A stretch of DNA of 64,000 nt. Origin: Couchioplanes azureus. Lineage in GTDB: Bacteria; Actinomycetota; Actinomycetes; Mycobacteriales; Micromonosporaceae. Below, in pieces: positions 43,351 to 52,021 of this stretch (its first letter is position 1; every line of letters begins with the position of its first letter). A model generated the notes under the pieces. It was not told the DNA's origin. It saw only the letters and a list, made by a program, of their open reading frames with translations, and searched no databases. The translations under genes were made by a program, and so were the position numbers. The stretch lies in assembly GCF_014648355.1 (NCBI RefSeq), contig NZ_BMQY01000003.1, positions 1 through 64,000 on the forward strand, read 5' to 3'.

Positions 43351-44414
43351 GCCGCCACCGCCTGGTAGGCACGGGCCAGCACGGACTCGTCCGAGACGGC
43401 GAGGATGCCGGGCCGGGCGAGGCCGTCCAGCACGACGAATCGCAGCGTGTCCGCGCGGGCCTTCTTGTCGATGCGCATCGCGGCGAGCAGGTCGGGCCAG
43501 GCGTCCGTGCGGTACGAGACCGGCAGGCCGAGCAGGGACAGCACCGAGGAGTGCCGGGCCGCCGTGGCGTCGTCGAGCCGGCCGGTCAGACGGCCCAGCT
43601 CGGCGGCGTACACCAGGCCGACGGCGACCGCGTGACCGTGCTTCCAGCCGTACGCCTCGTGCTTCTCGATGGCGTGCCCCAGGGTGTGGCCGTAGTTGAG
43701 GATCTCGCGCAGCCCGGACTCGCGCAGGTCGACGCCGACGACGTCCACCTTCACCCGGATCGCCCGCTCGACCAGCTCGCGCAGGACGGCGCCGGCCGGG
43801 TCGGTGGCGGCCGCCGGATCCGCCTCGACCAGGTCGAGGATCGCCGGATCGGCGATGAAGCCGCACTTGACCACCTCGGCGAGCCCGGCGACGAGATCGT
43901 CGGCGGGCAGCGTGGCGAGCAGGTCGAGGTCGCACAGCACCCCGGCCGGGGGGTGGAAGGCACCGACCAGGTTCTTGCCCGCGGCGATGTTGACGCCGGT
44001 CTTGCCGCCGACGGCCGCGTCGACCATGCCCAGCAGCGAGGACGAGACCGGCACCCAGCGCACCCCGCGCAGCCAGCCGGCCGCCACGAACCCGGCGAGG
44101 TCGGTCACCGCTCCCCCGCCGACGCCCACCACCACGTCCGTACGGGTGAAGCCGGCCGCCCCGAGCTCGTCCCAGCAGCGGGCGGCGACCTCGATGCTCT
44201 TGCCGGCCTCGGCGTCGGGGACCTCGATCGGCAGGGGCCGCACGCCGGCCCGCCGGAGCACGTCGGCGACCGCCTCGGCGCGCTGCTCGAGCGGCGCGGC
44301 GTAGAGGACCGCGGCGCGCACGGCGCCGTCGATCGGCCCGGGCAGCTCGCCGAGGAGGCCGTGCCCGACGAGCACGTCGTAGGGCCGGTCGCCGGCCACG
44401 GAAATACGGGTCAT
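43347..44414 (-). CDS. aroB: 3-dehydroquinate synthase
   Basis: 355 residues from ATG 44414 ([20 protein letters not shown]); in-frame ATGs at 44423 and 44429 would add a few residues. [32 protein letters not shown], the zinc ligands in [11 protein letters not shown] and HGHAVAVG are complete. Second step of the shikimate pathway. Separated from aroK by the + strand RHH-Clp gene. Confidence 0.96.
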   Translation of the reverse strand: MTRISVAGDRPYDVLVGHGLLGELPGPIDGAVRAAVLYAAPLEQRAEAVADVLRRAGVRPLPIEVPDAEAGKSIEVAARCWDELGAAGFTRTDVVVGVGGGAVTDLAGFVAAGWLRGVRWVPVSSSLLGMVDAAVGGKTGVNIAAGKNLVGAFHPPAGVLCDLDLLATLPADDLVAGLAEVVKCGFIADPAILDLVEADPAAATDPAGAVLRELVERAIRVKVDVVGVDLRESGLREILNYGHTLGHAIEKHEAYGWKHGHAVAVGLVYAAELGRLTGRLDDATAARHSSVLSLLGLPVSYRTDAWPDLLAAMRIDKKARADTLRFVVLDGLARPGILAVSDESVLARAYQAVAA

Positions 44415-44450
44415 CTCGTCCATCGGCATCGAGGGTAGTGACGACCACAT

Positions 44451-44483
44451 GGGGTTATAGACAACTAACCCCTCCTGGGGTTA
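44451..44483 (+). promoter_or_regulatory. palindromic operator of the RHH-Clp-N gene
   Basis: GGGGTTA (44451-44457), TAACCCC (44466-44472) and GGGGTTA (44477-44483) form two overlapping inverted repeats, the second with a 4-base spacer. The set ends nine bases before the ATG and also lies upstream of aroB on the other strand. Half-sites of this kind fit a ribbon-helix-helix protein repressing its own gene. Confidence 0.65.
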
Positions 44484-44492
44484 CCTGTAGCC

Positions 44493-45203
44493 ATGCCGAA
44501 AATCAACGTGTATCTCCCCGACGCTCTCGCCGACGCCGTCCGGGAGGCCGGCGTCCCTGTCTCGGCCGTGTGCCAGCGCGCGCTGGAGCAGGCGGTACGC
44601 CGGGTGACCGCCATCCGGCAGACCGTGCTCAGCGACCTGGACCCCGAGCAGCTCGCGAGCCGGCTTCCGCACTTCACCGCCCGTACCGTGAGCGTGCTGT
44701 CGCTGGCCGCCGAGCGGGCCCGGGCCACCGGCGCGTCGGCGGTGACCACCGGGCACCTCCTGCACGGCATGCTCGCCGAGGGCGGCAACATGGCCCTGCA
44801 GGTCCTGGGCGCGATGGAGATCGACCCCGTCTCGATCACCGTGCCCGACGGCACGGAGGCCGGCGGCGGGGGCGACGGGCTGCGGTTCAGCTCTCCCGCC
44901 GCCAACGCCGTCGAGCTGGCCGTCACCGAGGCGACGGGCCTGGGACACAACTACGTCGGGTGCGAGCACCTGCTCATCGGCCTGTCCGCCGAGCCGGACG
45001 GGCTGGCCGGGCGGGTGCTGGTCGAGCGGGGCGCCGACGCGCGCGCCACCCGGCGCGCGGTGGCCGCCGCGCTGGCCGGCTATGCCCATCTGCGCGCGAG
45101 CGCCCCGGCACCGGCGGCGACGGCGGACCTGCTGACCGCCGTACGGGCGGAGCTGGCGCCCCTGGTCCGGCGGATCGAGGCGCTGGAGGCTAGCCGGCCC
45201 TGA
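44493..45203 (+). CDS. ribbon-helix-helix domain fused to Clp N-terminal repeats
   Basis: 236 residues. Residues 1-38 ([20 protein letters not shown], then [16 protein letters not shown]) are a ribbon-helix-helix DNA-binding motif. Residues about 53-95 and 110-190 carry two Clp-N repeats ([18 protein letters not shown] with [31 protein letters not shown] with CEHLLIGL), the substrate or adaptor-binding module of ClpA/ClpC. No AAA+ or protease domain follows; a short coiled coil ends the protein. It may link DNA binding to Clp protease control. No Shine-Dalgarno is seen. Its end overlaps aroK by 14 bases. Confidence 0.8.
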   Translation: MPKINVYLPDALADAVREAGVPVSAVCQRALEQAVRRVTAIRQTVLSDLDPEQLASRLPHFTARTVSVLSLAAERARATGASAVTTGHLLHGMLAEGGNMALQVLGAMEIDPVSITVPDGTEAGGGGDGLRFSSPAANAVELAVTEATGLGHNYVGCEHLLIGLSAEPDGLAGRVLVERGADARATRRAVAAALAGYAHLRASAPAPAATADLLTAVRAELAPLVRRIEALEASRP

Positions 45204-45696
45204 CCAGCGCCGCGACCTCGGCGGCGAGCTCGGCGGGGGTGCGCCCGTCGGTCTTCACCGTGTGCGTGGCCACCGACTCGTACAGCGGGCGGCGCTGGTC
45301 CATGAGGTACTTCAGCGTCGCCCGCGGGTTGACGCTCAGCAGCGGACGTCCGGCGCCGAGCCCCACCCGCTTCACCGCGTCGGACAGCTCGACCGACAGG
45401 AAGACCACCCGCTGGGTCCGCAGGGCCTCGCGGGTGCCGGGGTCGAGCACGGCACCGCCGCCGAGGGCCAGCACGCCGGAGAAGGAGGCGAGCTCGGCGG
45501 CGATCGTCTCGCGCTCGAGCCGGCGGAACTCGTCCTCGCCGTCGTCGAAGAAGATCTCCGGGATGGTCTTGCCGGCGCGCTGCGCGATCACGTGGTCGGT
45601 GTCGGCGAACGCGACCCCGAGCTGTGCGGCGACGGCCTCGCCCACCGTCGTCTTGCCGGCGCCGGGCGCTCCGACCAGCACGACCAGCGGCGCCAT
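45190..45696 (-). CDS. aroK: shikimate kinase
   Basis: 168 residues from ATG 45696, sharing a base with the aroC stop. Walker [12 protein letters not shown], the shikimate-binding [18 protein letters not shown] with FRRLERE, and [12 protein letters not shown] are present. Fifth step of the shikimate pathway. Its 3' end overlaps the opposite RHH-Clp gene. Confidence 0.95.
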   Translation of the reverse strand: MAPLVVLVGAPGAGKTTVGEAVAAQLGVAFADTDHVIAQRAGKTIPEIFFDDGEDEFRRLERETIAAELASFSGVLALGGGAVLDPGTREALRTQRVVFLSVELSDAVKRVGLGAGRPLLSVNPRATLKYLMDQRRPLYESVATHTVKTDGRTPAELAAEVAALVRAG

Positions 45697-46874
45697 CAGC
45701 GGATCAGCAGACTGTCGACGTATCCGGCCAGGTTGCGTCGGATCTCCGCCACCGAGTCGCCGCCGAACTTCTCGGTCGCGGCTTCGGCGAGCACCAGCGC
45801 CACCATCGCCTCGGCCACCACCGCGCCGGCCGGCACCGCGCAGACGTCCGAGCGCTGGTTGATCGCCGTGGCGGGCTCGCCGGTGGTGACGTCCACGGTC
45901 TGCAGGGCGCGGTTGAGCGAGGAGATCGGCTTGAGCGCGGCGCGGACCCGCAGGCCCTCGCCGTTGGTGATGCCGCCCTCCAGGCCGCCCGCCCGGTCGG
46001 TGACCCGCTTCACGCCCTCCGGCGTCGGAACGATCTCGTCGTGCGCCACCGAGCCCCGCGAGCGGGCCTGGGTGAAGCCGTCGCCGATCTCCACACCCTT
46101 CACCGACTGGATGGACATCAGCGCGGCCGCCAGCCGGGCGTCCAGCTTGCGGTCCCACTGCACATGCGACCCGAGGCCCGGCGGTACGCCGTAGGCCAGC
46201 ACCTCGACGATCCCGCCGAGGGTGTCCGCATCCTTCTTCGCCGCGTCCACCTCGGCCACCATGCGCGCGCTCGCCTCGGGGTCGAGGCAGCGCAGCGGGT
46301 CGGCGTCGATCCGCTCGGCGTCCTCCGGGACCGGGACGAGTCCCGCCTTGGCGGCGACCGAGCCCAGCTCGATCACGTGCGAGACCACCTCGATGCCGAG
46401 CGCCTGCCGGATCAGGGCCTTGGCCACCACGCCGACGGCGACCCGGGCCGCGGTCTCCCGGGCGCTGGCGCGCTCCAGGATCGGGCGGGCGTCGGTGTGG
46501 CCGTACTTCTGCATGCCGGCCAGGTCGGCGTGGCCGGGCCGGGGCCGGGTGAGCGGCGCGTTGCGCGCCTGCGCGGCCAGCTCCTGCGGGTCGACGGGGT
46601 CCGCGGCCATCACCGTCTGCCACTTGGGCCATTCGGAGTTGCCGACGCGGATGGCCACCGGGCTGCCGAGGGTCACGCCGTGGCGGATGCCACCGACGAT
46701 CTCAACCTCGTCCCGTTCGAACGACATCCGCGCGCCCCGCCCGTACCCGAGACGGCGGCGCGCGAGATCGCGGCCGATGTCCTCGCTCGTCACCCGCACT
46801 CCGGCGGGCACGCCCTCCATCAGGGCGACGAGCGCCGGTCCGTGCGATTCCCCTGCGGTCAGCCAGCGCAACAC
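45696..46874 (-). CDS. aroC: chorismate synthase
   Basis: 392 residues. [18 protein letters not shown] at the N-terminus, [20 protein letters not shown] and the [18 protein letters not shown] signature are intact. Makes chorismate using reduced FMN, which ties it loosely to the rib operon. Divergent from the efflux gene, 108 bases apart. Confidence 0.97.
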   Translation of the reverse strand: MLRWLTAGESHGPALVALMEGVPAGVRVTSEDIGRDLARRRLGYGRGARMSFERDEVEIVGGIRHGVTLGSPVAIRVGNSEWPKWQTVMAADPVDPQELAAQARNAPLTRPRPGHADLAGMQKYGHTDARPILERASARETAARVAVGVVAKALIRQALGIEVVSHVIELGSVAAKAGLVPVPEDAERIDADPLRCLDPEASARMVAEVDAAKKDADTLGGIVEVLAYGVPPGLGSHVQWDRKLDARLAAALMSIQSVKGVEIGDGFTQARSRGSVAHDEIVPTPEGVKRVTDRAGGLEGGITNGEGLRVRAALKPISSLNRALQTVDVTTGEPATAINQRSDVCAVPAGAVVAEAMVALVLAEAATEKFGGDSVAEIRRNLAGYVDSLLIR

Positions 46875-46982
46875 GGATGACAGTCTGGCATGCGGCCCGC
46901 GCGGCGCGCCGCCAGCCCGCCGTGGTCCCGCTCACCGGACGACGGGCACCCGCCGCCAAAAGGTCAGAGGTATCGTCCACGG

Positions 46983-48203
46983 GTGTCCTCGCAGCCCGCC
47001 GCCCCGACCGCGGAAGCCGTGCGGCCGCCGCACGGCCCTCTGCTGGTGGTCATGCTCGGGCTCGTCACGGCGATCGGGCCGCTGTCGCTGGACATGTACC
47101 TGCCCGCTCTGCCCGCCATCGCCGACGACCTCACCGTGGCGCCCACCGAGGTGCAGCTGTCGCTCACCACGTGCCTGATCGGGCTGGCGCTCGGGCAGCT
47201 CGTCTGCGGCCCGCTCAGCGACCGGTGGGGACGACGCCGGCCGATGCTGGCCGGCGTGGGCGCGTACGCGATCCTCTCCGTGCTCTGCGCCCTCGCCCCG
47301 ACCGCGCCGCTGCTGGCGGGGTTCCGGTTGCTCCAGGGCTTCGCGGGCGGGGTCGGCGTGGTCGTGGCCCGGGCCATCGTCCGGGACCTCTACTCCGGGG
47401 TGGAAGCGGCGAAGTTCTTCTCCCGGCTCACGCTCATCTTCGGCGTGGCGCCCATCGCGGCGCCGCTGCTGGGCAGCGCGCTGCTGAAGGTGACCTCCTG
47501 GCCCGGCATCTTCGTCACGCTGGGCGTCATCGCCGCCCTGCTGACCGCCCTGCTGGCCGCGCGCATCCCGGAGACGCTGCCGGTCGGGCGGCGCAGCCCC
47601 GGCGGCCTCGGGGACACGGCCCGCGCGGCCCGCACGCTGATCACCGACCGCGGCTATGTGGGCTACACGCTGGCGCAGTCCTTCGCCTTCGCGGCCCTGT
47701 TCGGCTACATCTCCGGCTCGTCGTTCGTCTTCCAGGACGGGTACGGCGTCTCGCCGACGCTGTTCAGCGTCCTGTTCGGAGTGAACGCCTGCGCGCTGAT
47801 CGCGCTGAGCCAGGCGAACGGCCGGCTCCTGGACCGCGTCGCGCCCCGCGGGCTGCTGCTGGCGGCGCTGGTGACCCAGGCGCTGGCCGGCCTCGCCGTG
47901 CTCGCGGGCGCCGTGTCCGGCTCGCTGGCCGCCCTCGCCGCCGGCCTGTTCGTGGTGGTCGGCGCGATCGGCATGGTGATGCCGAACGCGACCGCGCTGG
48001 CGCTGGACGGGCACCCCGGCCGGGCCGGCACGGCGGCGGCGGTGATGGGCGGGATCCAGTCCGTGACCGCCGCGCTCGCCGCGCCCCTGGCCGGCCTGGG
48101 CGATCCGGGCCTGGGCGTGCCGATGGGCCTGGCCGTGCTCGGGTTCGCCGTGCTCGCGCTGCTCTCGATGCTGCTGCTCACCGGCCGCGCGGGGCGGGCC
48201 TAG
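46983..48203 (+). CDS. Bcr/CflA-type multidrug efflux transporter
   Basis: 406 residues from GTG 46983. Twelve hydrophobic helices. The MFS motif between helices 2 and 3 is GPLSDRWGRRRPML, and LSLDMYLPALPAIADDL at helix 1 is the Bcr/CflA hallmark. It probably exports a drug-like compound by proton antiport. It interrupts the aro cluster. Its TAG shares the palindrome CTAG with the TAG of the convergent mltG copy, so the two genes overlap by two bases. Confidence 0.88.
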   Translation: MSSQPAAPTAEAVRPPHGPLLVVMLGLVTAIGPLSLDMYLPALPAIADDLTVAPTEVQLSLTTCLIGLALGQLVCGPLSDRWGRRRPMLAGVGAYAILSVLCALAPTAPLLAGFRLLQGFAGGVGVVVARAIVRDLYSGVEAAKFFSRLTLIFGVAPIAAPLLGSALLKVTSWPGIFVTLGVIAALLTALLAARIPETLPVGRRSPGGLGDTARAARTLITDRGYVGYTLAQSFAFAALFGYISGSSFVFQDGYGVSPTLFSVLFGVNACALIALSQANGRLLDRVAPRGLLLAALVTQALAGLAVLAGAVSGSLAALAAGLFVVVGAIGMVMPNATALALDGHPGRAGTAAAVMGGIQSVTAALAAPLAGLGDPGLGVPMGLAVLGFAVLALLSMLLLTGRAGRA

Positions 48204-49369
48204 CGGCAGACCGGAATGCCGTTGGCACAGGCCTTGTCGCGGTTCGCGTCGTGTTCCGCGTTGGTGATCGCGAAGGCCGACCTGCCGGTCTTGTCGACGG
48301 CGGTGAAGAAGATCCAGTCGCCGGTCGCCGGCTTCCCCGCGCCCTGCAACGCGAGCTTGCCCGGGTTGTTGATCGGCCCCAGCGGCAGGCCGGGCTGCAC
48401 CGTCGTGGTGTACGGGTTCCGCGGATCCTCGAGCTCGGCGGTGGTCATCTTGCCCGAATGCTTCTTGCCCTTGTTCTGCAGCTGGAGCCAGTAGTTCGTC
48501 GTCACGTCGAACTGCAGGGGCATGTTCTTCTTGTACGCCCGGTTGTAGGCGACGCGCGCCACCTTCGGCAGGTCCTCGGCGATGCCCGCCTCCGCCTGCG
48601 ACAGCGACGCCACGATCAGCGCCTCGTACGGCGACACCTTGAGCTTGCTCTCCACCGTCTTGACGAAGTCCATCTCGGCGGTGGTCGTCAGGAACTTGGC
48701 CACCATCGCCGACAGCATCTCCGCGGCGGTGGACTTCGGCTTGAACTCGTACGTGTCCGGGAACAGGAAGCCCTCGACGGTGCCGGAGGCCTCCTTCTCG
48801 TCGCGGCGGTTGAACCAGAAGTCCGGCACGCCCAAGGCCTTCGGATTCTTCGCGGCGGTCTCGAAGTCCTTCAGCGGAACGCCGGTCTTCTTCGACAGGA
48901 GCGCGTAGATCTCCATTGTGGTCGCGCCCTCGGGAACGGTGATGCCCCTGGTGATCCGCGCCTTCGGGTCCAGCAACAAGGCTACGGCGTCCCTGGCCGA
49001 CATCTGCTTGCGCATCTTGTACGTACCCGGCTGGATGTTCTTGCCGCGCGGATTCTCCTCCGCCGCCTCGATGAACGCGGCCGTGCTCTTCACCACGTCC
49101 TTGTCGACGAGCGCGTTGCCGATGTCGGTCAGCGAGCCCTCCGCGAGAGACACCTCCACCTGACCGGTGCCCGTGCCCTCGTAATCGCCGGCGACGAAGA
49201 AGCCCTTGACCGTCCCGAAGCCCAGATAGCCGCCCGCGCCGAGGACGCCGAGCAGGAGGAACACCATCAAAAACGCGACGGTGGACCTGCCTTTGCCGGC
49301 GGGACGCCGATGGCGGGGCTTGCCGCGTTCGATCGGTCCATCGACCGCCCGGTCCCGTTCGTCGAGCAT
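48200..49369 (-). CDS. mltG: endolytic transglycosylase MltG, second copy
   Basis: 389 residues. Cytosolic tail (1-28), one membrane helix (about 30-50), then a LysM-like subdomain and the YceG catalytic domain with Glu260 in VASLSQAEAGIAEDL and FLFPDTYEF. Aligned by eye from the membrane helix on, it differs from the copy at 50375 at about 48 of 360 positions (roughly 87% identity); all motifs are kept, so both should be active. It cuts nascent glycan strands. The start is preceded by a fragment of yqgF, showing that this is a duplicate of the other locus. Confidence 0.93.
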   Translation of the reverse strand: MLDERDRAVDGPIERGKPRHRRPAGKGRSTVAFLMVFLLLGVLGAGGYLGFGTVKGFFVAGDYEGTGTGQVEVSLAEGSLTDIGNALVDKDVVKSTAAFIEAAEENPRGKNIQPGTYKMRKQMSARDAVALLLDPKARITRGITVPEGATTMEIYALLSKKTGVPLKDFETAAKNPKALGVPDFWFNRRDEKEASGTVEGFLFPDTYEFKPKSTAAEMLSAMVAKFLTTTAEMDFVKTVESKLKVSPYEALIVASLSQAEAGIAEDLPKVARVAYNRAYKKNMPLQFDVTTNYWLQLQNKGKKHSGKMTTAELEDPRNPYTTTVQPGLPLGPINNPGKLALQGAGKPATGDWIFFTAVDKTGRSAFAITNAEHDANRDKACANGIPVCR

Positions 49370-49428
49370 CACGTCCGCCTCCGCCGCGCGTCCAGCCGGC
49401 TCGGCAGGATCTCCACCGCGGCTGCCCT
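49369..49428 (-). pseudogene. remnant of the yqgF 3' end upstream of the second mltG
   Basis: Read in frame into its TGA (which overlaps the mltG ATG), these 60 bases give RAAAVEILPSRLDARRRRT. The true yqgF at 51544 ends QAAAVEILQSWLDAQRRQTR in the same position relative to mltG. Similarity stops abruptly upstream, so this is the left edge of the duplicated segment. Confidence 0.85.
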
Positions 49429-49509
49429 GGGGGCCGCCGAGCATAAGAGCGGCTGTCAACGCGGTGACCGCCCGAACACCGCTGGTCAGCGTCCTGTTCG
49501 GAGGGTGGC

Positions 49510-50340
49510 TCAGCGCACCGCGGCCGCGGCGGCCAGCGCCTCGCGCATGGCCGCCTCCGGGGCCGGGCTGACGCCGGTGAACCGCTCGAACTGGCCGAGC
49601 GCCTGAGCCAGCAGCAGATCGAGGCCGGACACCACCCGGACGCCGTTCGCCGCCGCCGCGGAGGCCAGGGGGGTCGGCCACGGGTCGTAGATCGCGTCGA
49701 AGAGCACCGTGCCCGGCCGCCACGCGACCTGCACCGCCAGGCCGTCGGCGGCGCCCTTCGGCACGGTCGAGACGATGGCGTCCGCGCCGAACGCGGCGGG
49801 GGCGTCGGCCCAGTCGACACCGGTGATCGTCACACCGAGCGCCTCGGCGGCCGGCGCGAGCTCCTCGCGGGCCTCCGGGCGGCGGGTCACGACCGTCACC
49901 TCGGCGGCGCCCAGTGCGGCGGCTGCCGCCAGCGCGGCGCGAGCCGTGCCGCCGCCGCCGAGCACGGAGATCGACGGCGACCCGGCCAGTCCCGCGTCCC
50001 GCAGCACCCGGACCATGCCCGGTACGTCGGTGTTGTCGGCGAACCACGTACCGTCGTCGCGGCGTACCAGAGTGTTGGCCGCACCGGTCGCGGCCGCGAC
50101 CGGCGAGACCTCCGCGGCGACCGCCAGGGCCGCCTCCTTGAGCGGCATGGTCAGCGACAGCCCGGCCCACTCCGGGCCGAGGCCGGCCACCAGCTCGGCG
50201 AGCTCGGCCTCGCCGCACTCGATGGCCGTGTACGCCCAGTCGAGCAGTCCCGTGGCGGCGTAGCCCGCGGCGTGGATCACCGGCGACAGCGAGTGGGCGA
50301 TCGGCTTGCCGCAGACGGCGGCGCGGCGGTTCACGGTCAT
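49510..50340 (-). CDS. aroE: shikimate dehydrogenase
   Basis: 276 residues from ATG 50340. Shikimate site GKPIAHSLSPVIHAAGY and TMPLKEAAL (catalytic Lys), NADP-binding [19 protein letters not shown], and FDAIYDPWPTPLA. Fourth step of the shikimate pathway. It lies between the two mltG copies, 34 bases after the first. Confidence 0.95.
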   Translation of the reverse strand: MTVNRRAAVCGKPIAHSLSPVIHAAGYAATGLLDWAYTAIECGEAELAELVAGLGPEWAGLSLTMPLKEAALAVAAEVSPVAAATGAANTLVRRDDGTWFADNTDVPGMVRVLRDAGLAGSPSISVLGGGGTARAALAAAAALGAAEVTVVTRRPEAREELAPAAEALGVTITGVDWADAPAAFGADAIVSTVPKGAADGLAVQVAWRPGTVLFDAIYDPWPTPLASAAAANGVRVVSGLDLLLAQALGQFERFTGVSPAPEAAMREALAAAAAVR

Positions 50341-50374
50341 GCGGCGCGCTTTCGGTGGGCGTCGGGATGCCCGC

Positions 50375-51547
50375 TCAGCAGAGCGGGATGCCGTTCTGGC
50401 AGGCTTTCTGGATATTCGCGTCGTGCTCGGCGTTGGTGACCGCGAACGCCGACCTGCCCGTCTTGTCCACGGCGACGAAGAACAGCCAGTCGCCGGTCGC
50501 CGGCTTCTCCGCACCCTGCAACGCCAGCTTGCCCGGGTTGTTGATCGGCCCCAGCGGCAGGCCGACCTTGAGCTCGGTGGTGTACGGGTTCTTCGGATCC
50601 TCGAGCTCGGCGGTGGTCATCTTGCCCGAGTGCTTCTTGCCCTTGTTCTGCAGCTGCAGCCAGTAGTTCGTCGTCACGTCGAACTGCAACGGCATCTTCT
50701 TCTTGTACGCCCGGTTGTAGGCGACCCGGGCCACCTTCGGCAGGTCCTCGGCGATGCCCGCCTCGGCCTGCGACAGCGACGCCACGATCAGCGCCTCGTA
50801 CGGGGAGACCGACAAGCCGCTCTCGACCGACTTGACGAAGTCCATCTCCGTGGTCGTGTCGATGAACTTGGCCACCATGACCGACAGCATCTCCGCGGCG
50901 GTCGACTTCGGCTTGAACTCGTACGTGTCCGGGAACAGGAAGCCCTCGATCGTTCCCGATGCCTTCTTGTCGTCGCGGCGGTTGAACCAGAAGTCCGGCA
51001 CGCCGAGCGCCTTCGGATCCTTGGCGGCGGCCTCGAAGTCCTTCACCGGAACGCCGGTGGCCTTGGACAAGATCGCGTAGATCTCCAGCGCGGTCTTGCC
51101 CTCGGGGATGGTGACGCCCTTGGTCACCCGGGCCTTCGGATCGAGCAGCAGCGTGACGGCGTCCTTGGCCGACATCTGCAGCCGCATGGTGTACGTACCC
51201 GGCTGGATGTTCTTGCCGCGCGGATTCTCCTCCGCCGCCTCGATGAACGCGGCCGTGCTCTTCACCACGTCCTTCTCGACGAGCGCGTTGCCGATGTCGG
51301 TCAGCGAGCCCTCGGCCAGCGACACCTCCACCTGACCGGTGCCCGCGCCGTCGTAGTCGGCCGCCGTGAAGAAGCCTTTGACCTTCTCGAAGCCGAGGTA
51401 GCCACCCACGCCCAGGACGCCGAGCAGGAGGAACACCATCAAAAACGCGACGGTGGACTTGCCTTTGCCGCCGCGGCCGCTGCGCCGGTGGCGGGGTTTA
51501 CCGCGTTCGATCTGTTCGTCGAACGCCAGGTCCAGCTCGTCGATCAT
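50375..51547 (-). CDS. mltG: endolytic transglycosylase MltG, copy at the ancestral site
   Basis: 390 residues from ATG 51547 overlapping the yqgF stop (ATGA). N-terminal cytosolic part rich in Arg/Gly/Lys, membrane helix about 32-52, then the catalytic YceG domain with Glu262 in SLSQAEAG. The position after yqgF and before aroE is the usual one, so this is taken as the original. It acts on new peptidoglycan at the outer face of the membrane. See the second copy at 48200. Confidence 0.94.
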   Translation of the reverse strand: MIDELDLAFDEQIERGKPRHRRSGRGGKGKSTVAFLMVFLLLGVLGVGGYLGFEKVKGFFTAADYDGAGTGQVEVSLAEGSLTDIGNALVEKDVVKSTAAFIEAAEENPRGKNIQPGTYTMRLQMSAKDAVTLLLDPKARVTKGVTIPEGKTALEIYAILSKATGVPVKDFEAAAKDPKALGVPDFWFNRRDDKKASGTIEGFLFPDTYEFKPKSTAAEMLSVMVAKFIDTTTEMDFVKSVESGLSVSPYEALIVASLSQAEAGIAEDLPKVARVAYNRAYKKKMPLQFDVTTNYWLQLQNKGKKHSGKMTTAELEDPKNPYTTELKVGLPLGPINNPGKLALQGAEKPATGDWLFFVAVDKTGRSAFAVTNAEHDANIQKACQNGIPLC

Positions 51548-52005
51548 CTCGTCTGCCTCCGCTGTGCGTCCAGCCAGCTCTGCAGGATCTCCACGGCGGC
51601 CGCCTGGTCGACGACCGCCCGTTGCCGCTTACCCCGGACTCCTCGCTCGGCAAGCCTACGGGTTGCGACCACGGTCGACATCCGCTCGTCCGCGAGGACG
51701 ACGGGAACCGGTCCGACCGCCTGTTCCAGGCGGTGCGCATAGGTACGGATGTCAGCGGCGGCATCTCCCTCGGCGCCGTTGAGGCGCACCGGGAGTCCCA
51801 CCACGATCTGCACCACCTCGTGCTCCCCCACGAGGCGGACGAGCTCGGCGATGTCACCGGGGACGGCGCCGGGCGCCGCCGCCATGTCACGGGCCACCGT
51901 GGCCAGGGGGGTGGCCAGGATCCCGTCGGGGTCACACAGCGCGACCCCGACGCGCACCTTACCGACATCGACGCCCAGCCGCCTACCCCGCGGCAGTGCG
52001 TTCAT
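51544..52005 (-). CDS. yqgF: YqgF/RuvX-type Holliday junction resolvase-like nuclease
   Basis: 153 residues from ATG 52005 with GGAAGGG upstream. RNase H-like fold: GVDVGKVRVGVALCD (first catalytic Asp), IVVGLPVRLNG, LADERMSTVVATRRL and the final Asp in VVDQAAAVEIL. Implicated in 16S rRNA processing or junction resolution. Sits between alaS and mltG as in most actinobacteria. Confidence 0.93.
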   Translation of the reverse strand: MNALPRGRRLGVDVGKVRVGVALCDPDGILATPLATVARDMAAAPGAVPGDIAELVRLVGEHEVVQIVVGLPVRLNGAEGDAAADIRTYAHRLEQAVGPVPVVLADERMSTVVATRRLAERGVRGKRQRAVVDQAAAVEILQSWLDAQRRQTR

Positions 52006-52021
52006 CGGGCCACCCTTCCTC

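Noticed and set aside
46983..48203. efflux gene as part of a resistance island
   Set aside because: Base composition and codon use look like the neighbours, and there are no repeats or att-like ends.
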